Shown here piece after piece: positions 10,374 to 22,800 of a stretch of DNA of 64,000 nt (position 1 is the first letter of the stretch; every line of letters starts with the position of its first letter). The notes beneath the pieces were generated by a model. That model was given only the letters and a program-made list of their open reading frames with translations. It made no database searches and had not been told where the DNA came from. A program made the translations under genes and the position numbers. Origin of the DNA: Thinopyrum elongatum. Its lineage: Eukaryota; Streptophyta; Magnoliopsida; Poales; Poaceae. The DNA lies in NCBI GenBank assembly GCA_011799875.1, contig CM022302.1, positions 518,811,229-518,875,228 on the forward strand. The letters run 5' to 3'.

Positions 10374-11070
10374 TCAAGTTTTGTCATCTTTCTTCTCATT
10401 TTCCGTAGATGTGTTCTTGTCAGGGGGTTTTGCAAAAATAACTTGAAACACATTATCCATAGAAATTTTAGCATTATCAAGTTGCCCATCTATGTATCCC
10501 CTTTGATTTCCAGCAACAATCCAAGAATATTGTTGATTGACATCATTGAAAACTTGTTGGATTATATCTAAAATGAATTTCCTTTTTAAGATTCTCATAA
10601 AAAATTTGATTATTCCCAAGCAAATGTCTCAACATATAATCACTATTATAAAGGATCTCATTTATCACCACTTTTTCATGGCTCATACCATAAAAATCAA
10701 AAATGACCCTAGCCTCCCGTACTATGGGATCAAATTCATTCATAAGAACAAGGGTGGCTAACTTTTTATTCGGATCCTTTATAACTGGTAGCTCATAAAA
10801 TAATCTTTGCAAGGTAGGGTGGGTACGGATAAATCTATTTTCAAGTTTCAGAACTAGTGCTGAAATAGCTTCCGCATAAGATTTAGTTCTTTTAAGTATA
10901 GGAGCATCATCAAGAGTCAAATTCCCAACACAAATGAAATTTTCCTGGATATGTTCTTTTCCCATAACATTCCCTTGTCCCAAAACAAAAGTTTTGGCAT
11001 CCAGATTGCGAGATCGTCCAATTTTAGGAGTCAGGCCATCATCTGTTTCTGCCATACCAAAGTCACTCAT
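10374..11070 (-). pseudogene. E2 gag-position frame (alpha), unknown function
   Basis: The likely start is the ATG at 11068-11070 (MSDFGMAETDD), about 180 nt past the PBS. The frame runs to a stop at 10543-10545. A one-base frameshift near 10570 would join it to the 10374-10619 frame, which ends with an acidic/lysine-rich tail. No gag, CCHC knuckle or enzyme motif is seen. The segment SYAEAISALVLKLE to IVREARVIF is clearly homologous to the E6 frame at 53604-54476, so this is a shared protein of non-autonomous elements. Its role is unknown; a capsid-like or RNA-binding function is only a guess from position. Confidence 0.7.
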
Positions 11071-11248
11071 GGTGACAAGTTCAAGCAAGTAAGAGATCTG
11101 ACGAGAAAAACGGTGAAAGAAAAAGAGGGCGAATAAAACGACAAATTTTGTGAAGTGGGGGAGATGAAAACGAGAGGCAAATGGCAAATAATGTAAATTG
11201 TAAGGAGATGAGATTTGTGATTAGGAACCTGATAGATGTTGATGATGT

Positions 11249-11267
11249 CTCCCCGGCAATGGCGCCA
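11249..11267 (-). other. E2 primer binding site
   Basis: Minus strand TGGCGCCATTGCCGGGGAG, resembling the 3' end of plant tRNA-Asp. It is separated from the LTR by 11 nt (11268-11278). The same 11-nt spacing is found in E3, E4 and E6. Confidence 0.85.
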
Positions 11268-11278
11268 GAAATTTCTTT

Positions 11279-12876
11279 TGATGTCGCTTGAACTACGTCG
11301 GTATTTCTCCAAAGAGGAAGGAATGATCCAGCACAGCTACGGTAGGTATTTCCCTCAGTTATGAAACCAAGGTATCAATCCAGTAGGAGAACCAAGCAAC
11401 ACTATGTAAACGGTACCTGCACACAATGAACAAATACTTGCAACCTGACGATTAGGAGGGGTTGTCAATCCCTCTACGCGTAACGATGCCAGAAATCCGG
11501 ATGTTGACGGGATAAAAATTGTGATAGATTGGATAAATAGATCTCGATAAAAACGCGAAATAAAATAAATAACAAAAAAGTGCAGCAAGGTATTTTTGGG
11601 TTTTTGGTATAATAGATCTGAAAATAAAAGCGGCAAATAATAGATCGGAAAGCAAATATGAAGAAGAATAGACCCGGGGGCCGTAGATTTCACTAGTGGC
11701 TTCTCTCGAGAAAAATAGCATACGACGGGTAAACAAATTACTATTGGGCAATTGATAGAACTTCAAATAATCATGACGATATCCAGGCAACGATCATTAT
11801 ATAGGCATCATGTCCAAGATTAGTAGACCGACTCCTACCTGCATCTACTAGTATTACTCCACACATCGACCGCTATCCAGCATGCATCTAGTGTATTAAG
11901 TTCATGGAGAAACGGAGTAATGCAATAAGAATGATGACATGATGTAGACAAGATCTATTCATGTAGGAATAGACCCCATCTTGTTATCCTTAATAGCAAT
12001 GATACATATGTGTCATGTCCCCTTCTGTCACTTGGATTGAGCATCGTAAGATCGAACCCATCACAAAGCACCTCTTCCCATGGCAAGAGAAATTGATCTA
12101 GTCGGCCTAACTAAACCAAAGATTCGAAGAAGAAATACGAGGCTATAAGCAATCATGCATATAAGAGATCAAAACTCAAATAACTTTCATGGATAAAATA
12201 AATCTGATCATAAATTCAAAGTTCATCGGATCCCAACAAACACAACGCAAAAAGAGTTACATCAAATAGATCTCCAAGAGACCATTGTATTGAGAATCAA
12301 AAGAGAGAGAGGAAGCCATCTAGCTACTAACTATGGACCCGAAGGTCTACAATGAACTACTCACGCATCATCAGAGAGGCACCAATGAGGATGATGAACC
12401 CCTCCGTGATGGTGTCTAGATTGGATCTGGTGTTTCTGGACTTGCGGCGGCTGGAATTGTGTTTCGTCGACTCCCCTAGGGCTTTTGGATTTTTGGGGTA
12501 CTTATAGAGCAAAGAGGCGGTGCGGGAGGCCATCGAGGTGGGCAAAACCAACCAGGGCACGCCTGGGCCCCTAGGCACACCCAGGTGGGTTGTGCCCCCC
12601 TCGGGGCACCCCTCTGGTACTTCTTCGGCCCAAGTTGTTCCATCTGGTCCATAAAAAATCTCCAAAAAGTTTCGCTGCGTTTGGACTCCGTTTGGTATTG
12701 ATTTTCTGTGAAGTAAAAAACAAGGAAAAAAACAGGAACTGGCACTCGACACTATGTCAATAGGTTAGTCGCAAAAAATTATATAAAGTTGCTATAAAAT
12801 GATTGTAAAACATCCAAGAATGATAATATAGCAGCATGGAACAAGCAAAAATTATAGATACGTTGGAGACGTATCA
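11279..12876 (-). repeat. E2 5' LTR
   Basis: 1598 bp, TGATGTCGC...GTATCA on the plus strand. It carries the GC-rich hairpin at about 12541-12598 and a TATA box (12499-12506). It is a close relative of the solo LTR at 39881-41490. Confidence 0.92.
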
Positions 12877-13642
12877 CATAACACGTAATACGTGACTATA
12901 ACTTGCAAGATTGGATCTAGAACATAGATATAATGGTGATAACATAAATGGTTCAGATCTGAAGTCATGGCACCCGGGCCCAACATGACAAGCATTAAGC
13001 ATGGCAAAGTCATAGCAACATCAATCTCAGAACATAATGGATACTAGGGATCAAGCCCTAACAAAACTAACTCAATTACATGATGAATCTCATCCAACTC
13101 CCTCACCGACCAGCGAGCCTACGAAGGAATTACTCACTCCCGGTGGGGAGCATCTTGGAATTGGCGATGGAGAAGGGTTGTAATGACGAAGATCAAAGAT
13201 TCCCCTCTCTGGAGCCCCAAACGGACTCCAGATCTAGCCTCCCGATGAAGAACAGGAGGTGGCGGCGGCTCCATCTCGTGAAATGCAATAATTCTTTATC
13301 CCTGATTTTTTTCTCCGAAAATAGGATTTTATAGCGTCGGAGATAGGGTCAGCGGGGCCACCAGGTGGGCACAACCCACCCGGGCGCGCCCTGGTGGGTT
13401 GTGCTCCCCTAGGTACCCCCCCTCCAGTGGTTCTTGGCTCCAATATTTTTCTTTTGTTGTATAAAAATTCTCCAAAAAGTTTCGTTCCATTCTGAGAACT
13501 TTTATTTCTGCACAAAAACAACACCATGGTAGTTCTGCTAAAAATAGCGTCAGTCCAGGTTAGTTTCATTCAAATCATGCAAATTAGAGTCCAAAACAAG
13601 TGTAAAAGCGTTACACTAAGTAGATACGATGGAGACGTATCA
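12877..13642 (-). repeat. E3 3' LTR (part)
   Basis: Matches 52548-53328 of the 5' LTR and ends GTATCA at 13642. It has the hairpin GGTGGGCACAACC...GGTGGGTTGTG near 13366-13408 and a TATA-like TATAAAAT. Its distal part is displaced to the left of E2. Confidence 0.9.
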
Positions 13643-14813
13643 ACTCCCCCAAGCTTAAGCCTTTGCTTGTCCTCAAGCAATTCAGTTGATAAACTGAAAG
13701 TGAAAAAGAAAAACTTTTACGAACTCTTTTGCTCTTGTTTACATAAATAAGCTTAAGTAGCACCCAGGTTTTCAGCAAGGATTATAACTAACCATGTCAA
13801 CAATAACTCTTAGAAATTATATTAACTAATATCAATGGCATAAGCAACTAGCGAGCAATAATAAGATATCCCAAATGACAACACACTTTGTCAAAACAAT
13901 CATGATATAATATGACAACAGTTGTATCTTGCTAGCCCTTTCTGAGTCCGCAAAACATAAATGCAGAGCACCTCCAAAGTTCAAGCACCGAGTAAACATT
14001 GTAATTCATGGTAGAAAAGATCCAGTCATGATGCGTCCAACATTAGCTATACACAATGCATGAGGATGACAATAGTGCTCTCAGATCTGGCGCTTATTTG
14101 AGAAGGTGATGACATAGCATAAAATTAAATAGATAGTCCCTTCGCAGAGGGAAGCAGTGATTTGCAGCGGTGCCAGAGCTCAGATTTTTAAAACAGTGAT
14201 AAATGAAATTTTGAGAAATGCACCCTTCCTGTTTACTTCGTGACCATTGGTTATCGATATCTTCCGTGCTAAACACATTAGTGGTGGTTCCCAAGCGATA
14301 AAAGTAAAGGTTTACTCCTCCTCCACCAACAAACACACTCCACGGCTAGTCGAATCCATGGGTACCGTCCATACCAAGATCAGTCCTGGGGGAGTTTTGT
14401 TTAATTATTTGCAATTTTTTAATTCGGAACTGGGAATCCCTATTACCGCCCCTCTCGTGCGAGGACGAGTGAATAAACACTCATCATGAAAATAACCCGC
14501 TTAGCATGGAAGATATTGACTACCTCCTGTCACTCCATGAACAATCCAGGCACACAAAAACGGATGTTTATTTGAGGTTTTTAGAGGTGGCACATGCAAA
14601 TTTACTTAGAACGGCAGGGTAATACCGCATATAGGTAGATATATGGTGGACTCATCTGGAATAACTTGGGTTTTAGGATTTTGATGCACAAGAAGATTTT
14701 CGCTTAGTACAGGCGAAGGCTAGCAAATAGGTTGAGAAGCGGCCAGCTAGAGAGCGAAAACAGTCATGAACATGCATTATGCATAAGTAACATTGGATAC
14801 TAGCATGAGTAGG
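13643..14813 (-). other. E3 3' non-coding block and polypurine tract
   Basis: The polypurine tract AAGCTTGGGGGAGT (minus strand, 13643-13656) abuts the LTR. The rest has no credible frame. Much of 13950-14780 is recognisably similar to E2 8060-8960 (for example the TCGCAGAGGGAAG and GAATAAACACTCATC blocks). Confidence 0.75.
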
Positions 14814-16394
14814 TGCTACTTCTTGAGCTTGTGTTGGTTTTTCCCTTGAAGAGGAAAGGGTGATGCAGCAAAGTAGAGATAAGTATTTCCCTCAGTTAGA
14901 GAACCAAGGTATCAATCCAGTAGGAGGTACAAGCAAGTTTCCAATCTATGCACCTGCACAAACAATCAAACACTTGCACCCAACGCGATAAAGGGTTGTC
15001 AATCCCTTCACGGTAAATTGCAATGGTGAGATCTGATAGAGATAGATATAAAAGATTACTAAAACATAAAGCAAAATAAAAGTAAATAAATTGCAGCAAG
15101 GTATTTTTGGGTTTTTTGGTTTATAGATCTGAAAGTATATGATGGAAAATAGACCCGCGGGCCATAGGTTTCACTAGAGGCTTCTCTCTTGAAGGCAAAT
15201 AATACAGTGGGTGAACAAATTACTGTCGAGCAATTGATAGAAAAGCGCAAAGTTATGACGATATCAAAGGCAATGATTATGCATATAGGCACCACGTCCG
15301 TGTCAAGTAGACCAAAACGATTCTGCATCTACTACTACTACTCCACACATCGACCGACTCCTGCCTGCATCTAGAGTACTAAGTTCAAGAGAACAGAGTA
15401 GCGCATTAAGTAAGATGACATGATGTAGAGGGATAAACTCAAGCAATATGATGAAAACCCCATCTTTTTATCCTTGATGGCAACAATACAATACGTGCCT
15501 TGCAACCCCTACTATGTCACTGGGTGAGGACACCGCAAGATTGAACCCAAAACTGAGCACCACTCCCATTGCAAGAAATACCAATCTAGTTGGCCAAGCC
15601 AAACCAATAATTCGAAGAGAAATACAAAGATATCAAATCATACATATAAGAATTCAGAGAAGATTCAATAATATTCATAGATAATCTGATCATAAATCCA
15701 CAATTCATCGGATCTCGACAAACACACCGCAAAAGAATATTACATCGGATAGAACTCCAAGAACATCAAGGAGAACATGGTATTGAAGATCAAAGAGAGA
15801 GAAGAAGCCATCTAGCTACTAGCTATGGACCCGTAGGTCTGAGGTAAACTACTCATGCTTCATCGAAAGGGTAATAGGGTTGATGTAGATGCCCTCCGTG
15901 ATCGAATCCCCCTCTGGCAGATCGCCGGAAAAGGGCCCAAGATGGGATCTCACGGGTACAGAAGGTTGCAGCAGCGGAAAAGTATTTTCGTGGATGCCTC
16001 TGATGGTTTGGGAATATTTGGGAATTTATAGGCCGAAGAATAGGGTTAGAGGAGCTCCGAGGGACCCACAAGGCAAGGGGCGCCCCCCCTGGGGCGCGCC
16101 CTGCACCCTTGCCTTCGCCTCGGGACTCCTTTGCCTTGGTCTCCAAGTCCTACGTGTGTCTTCTGGTCCAAGAAAAATCATCGTAAAGTTTTATTCCGTT
16201 TGGACTCCGTTTGATATTCCTTTTCTGCGAAACTCAAAAACAAGGAAAAAATAAAAACTAGCACTGGGCTCCGGGTTAATAAGTTAGTCCCAAAAATAAT
16301 ATAAAATAGCATATTAATGCATATAAAACATCCAAAATAGATAATATAATATCATGGAACAATCAAAAATTATAGATACATTGGAGACGTATCA
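14814..16394 (-). repeat. E4 3' LTR
   Basis: 1581 bp from TGCTACTTC to GTATCA, paired with 32694-34279 and closely related to the E6 LTR at 54716. A GC-rich segment lies near 16070-16110. Confidence 0.93.
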
Positions 16395-19228
16395 AGCATC
16401 CCCAAGCTTAATTCCTACTCATCCTCGAGTAGGTAAATGATAAAAACAGAATTTTTGATGTGGAATGCTATCTAACATATTTATCGATGTAATTTTCTTT
16501 ATTGTGGCATGAATATTTAGATCCATAAGATTCAAAACAAAGGTTTAATATTGACATAAAAACAATAATACTTCAAGCATACTAATAAAGCAATCATGTC
16601 TTCTCAAAATATCATGGCCAAAGAAAGCTATCCCTACAAAATCATATAGTCTGGCTATGCTCCATCTTCATCACACAAAGTATTAAATCATGCACAACCC
16701 CGATGACAAGCCAAGCAATTGTTTCATACTTTTGATGTTCTCAAACTTTTTCAACTTTCACGCAATACATGAGCGTGAGCCATGGATATAGCACTATAGG
16801 TGGAATAGAATATGGTGGTTGTGGAGAAGACAAAAAGAAGGAGATAGTCTCACATCAACTAGGCGTATCAACGGACTATGGAGATGCCCATCAATAGATA
16901 TCAATGTGAGTGAGTAGGGATTGCCATGCAACGGATGCACTAGAGCTATAAATGTATGAAAGCTCAAAAGAAACTAAGTGGGTGTGCATCCAACTCGCTT
17001 GCTCACGAAGACCTAGGGAAATTTGAGGAAGCCCATCATTGGAATATACAAGACAAGTTCTATAATGAAAAATTCACACTAGTATATGAAAGTGACAAAA
17101 TAGGAGACTCTCTATCATGAAGATCATGGTGCTACTTTGAAGCACAAGTGTGGAAAAAGGATAGTAGCATTGCCCCTTCTCTGTTTTCTCTCTCTTTTTA
17201 TTTTGGGCTCTTTGGCCTCTCTTTTTTCTCTTTTATTTTATTTTTATTTTATTTTTGTCCGGAGTCTCATCCCGACTTGTGGGGGAATCATAGTCTCCAT
17301 CATCCTTTCCTCACATGGGACAATGCTCTAATAATGATGATCATCACACTTTTATTTACTTACAACTCAAGAATTACAACTCGATACTAGAACAAATATA
17401 TGACTCTATATGAATGCCTCCGGCGGTGTACCGGAATGTGCAATGACTCAAGAGTGACATGTATAAAAAATATGAATGGTGGCTTTGCCACAACTACGAT
17501 GTCAACTACATGATCATGCAAAGCAATATGACAATGATGAAGTGTGTCATAATAAATGGAACGGTGGAACTTGCCTGGCAATGTATCTCGGAATGGCTAT
17601 GGAAATGCCATAATAGGTAGGTATGGTGGCTGTTTTGAGGAAGGTATATGGTGGGTGTAATGCACCGGCGAAAGTTGTGCGGTACTAGAGAGGCTAGCAA
17701 TGGTGGAAGGGTGAGAGTGCGTATAATTTATGGATTCAACATTAGTCATAAAGAACTCACATACTTATTGCAAAAGTCTATTAGCTATCGAAACAAAGTA
17801 CTACATGCATGCTCCTAGGGGGATAGATTGGTAGGAAAAGACCATCGCTTGTCCCCGACCGCCACTCATAAGGAAGACAATCAATAAATAAATCATGCTC
17901 CGACTTCATCACATAACGGTTCACCATACGTGCATGCTACGGGAATCACAAACTTTAACACAAGTATTTATACCAATCCACAATTACTCACTAGCATGAC
18001 TCTAATATCACCATCTTTATATCTCAAAACAATCATAAGGAATCAAACTTCTCATAGTATTCAATGCACTTTATATGAAAGTTTTTATTATATCCCTCTT
18101 GGATGCCCATCATATTAGGAACAAATTCATAACCTAAGCAAATTACCATGCTGTTTAGAGACTCTCAAAATAATATAAGTGAAGCAAGAGAGTTCAAAAA
18201 TTTCAATAAAATAAAACCACCGCCGTGCTCTAAAAAGATATAAGTGAAGCACTAGAGCATATTGCCTAGCTCAAAAGATATAAGTGAAGCACATAGATTA
18301 TTCTAATAAATTCATGATTAATGCATGTCCCTCTCAAAAGGTGTGTACAGCAAGGATGATTGTGGCAAACTAAAAATCTAAGACTCATATCATACAAGAC
18401 GCTCCAAGCAAAACACATATCATGTGGTGAATAAAAATATAGCCTCGAGTAAATTTACCGATGGATTGAAGACGAAAGAGGGGATGCCTTCCGGGGCATC
18501 CCCAAGCTTAGGTTCTTGGTTGTCCTTGAATATTACCTTGGGGTGCCTTGGGCATCCCCAAGCTTAGGCTCTTTCCACTCCTTATTCCATAGTCCATCAA
18601 ATCTTTACCCAAAACTTGAAAACTTCACAACACAAAACTCAACAGAAAACTCATGAGATCCGTTAGTATAAGAAAATAAAATCACCACTTTTGGTACTGT
18701 TGTGAACTCATTCTTTATTTATATTTGTGTAATATCTACTGTATTCCAACTTCTCCCTGGTTCATACCCAGCGATACTACCCATAGATTCATCAAAATAA
18801 GCAAACAACACAAAGAAAACAGAATCTGTCAAAAACAGAACAGTCTGTTAAGATCCGAATTGTTCTAATACTTCTGTAACTCTAATTTTTTTGAACAATT
18901 AGGACAACATAGGAAATTTGTATATCAATCTTGTGTAAACAATTAAGAGTTTTTTGTCACTTTTTTGAATTATTGAAATTCTGCAACTGGACGCAAAAGT
19001 TTCTGTTTTTCAGCAAGATCAAATCAACTATCACCGTAAGCCATCCCAAAGGTCTTACTTGGCTCAAACACTAATTAAAACACCAAAACACAATTACTAC
19101 ATAGGTAATAATGTGTATTTTATTCAAGAACAGAAGAAAAACAAAAACACAAAAGTAAAATTGGGTTGTCTCCCAACAAGCGCTTTTCTTTAAAGCCTTT
19201 TAGCTAGGCATTGCGATTTCAATGATGC
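16395..19228 (-). other. E4 long 3' non-coding internal region
   Basis: The polypurine tract (AAGCTTGGGGATGC, minus strand) is at 16395-16410. Two more copies lie in hairpins at 18480-18503 and 18540-18559. Three AAGTGAAGC repeats occur at about 18176-18300. The block 16550-17900 differs from that of E2, E3 and E7, although the ends of the region match E2. I see no credible coding frame; a pyrimidine-rich plus-strand run at 17175-17265 produces spurious ones. Confidence 0.75.
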
Positions 19229-19803
19229 TCACATGAAAGATAATAATTGAAACACAAAGAGAGCATCATAAAACATGTGACAAACAAATTTAAGTCTAAC
19301 ATGCTTCCTATGCATAGGCATTTTATAAGCAAACAAATTATCAAGACAAGCAAAAACTAGCATATGCAAGGAAGAAGAAAGAAACAATAGCAATCTCAAC
19401 ATAACGAGAGGCAATTTAGTGACATGAAAATTTCTACATCCATATTTTCCTCTCTCATTATAATTACATGTAGGATCATAATCAAATTCAACAATATAAC
19501 TATCACATAAAATATTCTCTTCATGATCCACATGCATGCAAAGTTGACACACTTCCAAAATAGTGGGATTATAATTAAATAAAGTCATGACCTCTCCAAG
19601 CCCACTTTTATCAAAAATTTCATAAGATTGATCATACTCCAAAGTAGTGGGATCATTATTACCTAGAGTTGACACTCTTCCAAACCCACTTTCAATATTA
19701 TTGCAAACATATTCATCATGAGGCTTAAATAAATTTTGAAGATCATAAGAAAAATCACCCCAATCATGATCATTGCAACAAGTAGTGGACATAGCAAAAC
19801 TAG
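19229..19803 (-). pseudogene. E4 gag-position frame (beta), C-terminal exon-like half split by E8
   Basis: This is the downstream part of a frame whose start is at 32444. Reading 32444-32175 and then 19798-19229 (one TSD copy kept) gives an unbroken frame of about 279 codons. Visible motifs are an Asp/Asn-rich middle with repeated Tyr, GKYGCRNFHVTKLPL, and a hydrophobic Leu/Phe-rich segment that could be a membrane helix, followed by MPMHRKHVRLK. No enzyme motif is recognised. It is not homologous by eye to the E2/E6 frame at the same position. Confidence 0.75.
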
Positions 19804-22800
19804 TGTGACGCCCCCGGTTCAATCGTACACTAGTCATACACGCAAACGTGTACGATCAAGCCCAGGGACTCACGGGAAGATATCACAACACAACTCTAAA
19901 CACAAATAAACGGAGGTCCACAATATTACAGACCAGGGATCCGAAGATCCGAATACATAAGTCAGTCATACAAATAATATCTGGGTACAGACATAGTTAG
20001 ACAAGTTTTGCCTTAAGAAGGCTAGCACAAACAGCGACACTAGATCGAAAGGCGTTGGCCTCCTGCCTGGGAGCCTCCGATCCTACTCCTGGTCAGCTGG
20101 CTCGATCCAGTAGTACGTGCCCTCTGGACCCGCCTGGTAGTAGGCTCCGGTGGTGGCGTCTGGCTCCTGGACTCCATCGTCTGGTGTATCATCAAGGTGG
20201 GGTATATGGGGGAAAGGAGAAAATAAAGCAACCGTGAGTACTCATCCGAAGTACTCAGCAAGCAAGGATCTATACTACATATGCAACATTATCAATGGAG
20301 AAAAGGCTGTATATGTGGACTGGGCTGCAGAAATGCCAGAATAGAGAGAAAGGCCTAGTCCTATCGAAGACTAGCATCTTCAAACATCTTCTCAAAGCCA
20401 TCATCTTGCAGTAGTAGAAGAGAGTAGAATAGCATTTTATTTAGCAAACATGTTGAAGTACAGCTCAAAGATCCTTCCTCGACTCCCAGCGAGAAAGTAA
20501 TCCCGAAGCTTCAATTAAGTAACAAGTATCCAGTTTAAGTAGTAGATCGGGATACACAAACTGAGCGTCCTTTACCGTAGGACCGGCTATCGATAGAAGA
20601 TTCATCCCTGCAGGGGTGCACTACTGTTACCCAACACGCTCGATCAACTCTGGTCGGACATACTTGATGGGTAATGCCCGTCCTCGGAAGATCAACACGA
20701 AGCAGCGCTCTACCTAGGCTCAGCAGAGAGGTCAGCACGCCGGACTAACCTATGCACCCAGGGGTCTCGGGCCATCGCCCTGGGCACCCTGCGCGTTGCG
20801 TGGCTGGCCGGGGTGCAGGCGCGACACTGAACTCGTCAGTGAAGTATCCAGCCCAATCCCGACGATCAGCCCGCACGGTGAATCGTGACGTCTGATAAGC
20901 TTTCGGAGAAACGTACATCGCAGAGGGCCCCATAACCATAATCCCGCGTGGTGGTAGTGCGTATAGGGCACGTCGACCCACTCAGATCACACACCCAAAT
21001 CCAATAGGCTCAATTAGTATCAAGCGGAGACAATCAGAGTCTCTGATGCTCCGCCACAATGTCACACTCGAGTGCCCTTCCGGCACACCCGAAATCATAG
21101 ATCCCCAGCGGGTACCCACTAGGGTGGACCCGCCTGTAACAAAGGTCAAGTAGCCGTGTGGTCAAATCATCAGGGTGAACGTATGAGGTATCACCCTCGA
21201 GGTTCACACTGAGGGTTGCACGACAGAGTCGTATCGGAAGTGGAGAAGGAGGAATCACCCTCGATGACCACGACCGAACAGCTACACTGCAGAGTATTCA
21301 TCGGGAGTGCGTTACGAGGTATCACCCTCGGCACTCGATAGTTACTACGCAGAGTCGTACAACTAAGGGGGTGTGAAGTGAGGTGTCGGTCTCTAGTCGA
21401 CGATCACGTTGATCGAGTCATCGATGATCAAGCAGGGGCAACAAGGGTAAGGTGGTGGGGTCACTGATGGTTCACTACCAACCTATACTAATCAGTTTAT
21501 CATAGGCAGGTAAGGTAGCAATGAACATGTTACAACAGCAGGCTATGCATCAGAATAGGAGCATACATTAACAGTAGCGAAATCTAATGCAAGCAGGAGA
21601 ATAGAATGGGCGATATCTGGAATGCTCAAGGGGGGGCTTGCCTGGTTGCTCTGGCAAGAGGGGAAGGTCGTCAACGGGCTGCTCGTCGGTAGAGTAGTCG
21701 TATCCTGGTGCAGCGCCGTCGGTCTCAGCGTCTATCGAGAGAGAGAAGGAGGGGGAGAGAAACAATAAATTCACGGCAATAATGCAAACAATATGTATGA
21801 TATGCCTAAATGATATGCCGGGGTGTTCTACTGCCTAACTAAACGATTTAGTTAATTTAGGAATTTATTTGGATTTATTTAATTAAAGTTGGGCACTATT
21901 CATTTACTGAAATCGGTCTAAAAGTTCAATGTTCTTATAGCTGCGGGCGTCTGACGGGAATACGGAGGACGTATTCGGGTTCGTATCGTCGTTCTGAGCA
22001 AGTTTCATGTATAAAATATTTTCATCGGAGTTACGGTTTATTTAATATGATTTTCTAAAGTTTTTATTAATTTCTGAAATTTAATTAATTATTTAATTCA
22101 ACATTATCCGAAACAGTGCTGATGATGACATCAGCATGACCTCATGCTGATGTCAGTGGTTAATTAAGTTAATTACTAATTACTGTTTAATTAACACTAA
22201 TTAGTTAATTAGATTAACCTAATCAGTATTAATTAACTAATTAATTAATTAATTAATTTTATTTATTTATTTCTTTTTTTAAAACGTTTTTAGGGCGTGG
22301 GCCCGTTCTGTCATTGGGCCAGGGGGGAAGCAGGGCCCACTGGCCAGTGGCACTGGGGCACTAGGCCCCACTGGTCAGTGGCACGAGGGCCACAGGCGAG
22401 CACGGGTGGCGGGCGCGGCGCGGCGCGCGGGCGCGGGCGTGCGTGCGCGCGGGCGGCGGCAGGGGCGCGGCGAGGCGCGGCCAGGGGAGGCAGGGCAGCG
22501 GCGAGAGCGGGGCGAGGCCAGAGGGGGTGTGGGGCGCGCGCTCGAGGCGAGCGAGGCGCGCGGGCGCGGGGCGGCGCGAGAGCAGCAGCAGCGGCGAGCG
22601 CAACCGCAGCGGCGAGTGGGCATGCGGCGAGCAGGCACGGGCGAGGCCGCGCGCGGGCGCGGTGCGGGGTCGGGCGAGCGCGCGATGGGCGCGCCGGAGC
22701 GCGGCCAAAGGGAAGAGGAGGCCGGGGGGTTCCTCACCCCTGATGCAGAGAAGAGGGCGGCGAGGCTCGGTGGAGCCGGCGATGGGGAGGCGGGGTAGTG

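Larger units (their letters stand above)
7382..12876 (-). mobile_element. E2: non-autonomous Gypsy-type element, 3' LTR split by E1
   Basis: Minus-strand element: partial 3' LTR at 7382-7885, internal 7886-11278, 5' LTR 11279-12876. It has no RT, RNase H or integrase, only one small frame in the gag position, so it must depend on enzymes from elsewhere. It is inserted in the E3 3' LTR, whose sequence resumes at 12877 (right-hand TSD candidate CATAA). The left end lies beyond E1, outside the window. Confidence 0.9.

Noticed and set aside
11249..11267. tRNA-like 19-mers considered as tRNA genes
   Set aside because: Only the 3'-end complement is present; they are primer binding sites beside LTRs.
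15853..16254. Frames of 97-121 codons in E4 LTRs, repeated at 33704-34115
   Set aside because: They lie in the LTR promoter/leader region on both strands and are not conserved between the two copies.
17137..17390. Hydrophobic plus-strand frames that look like membrane proteins
   Set aside because: They come from a pyrimidine-rich run (TCTTTTATTTTATTT) in E4 non-coding sequence.
20040..20261. 73-codon frame repeated identically at 28647-28868
   Set aside because: Identity is explained by the two E8 LTRs being copies; no start context or motif supports coding.
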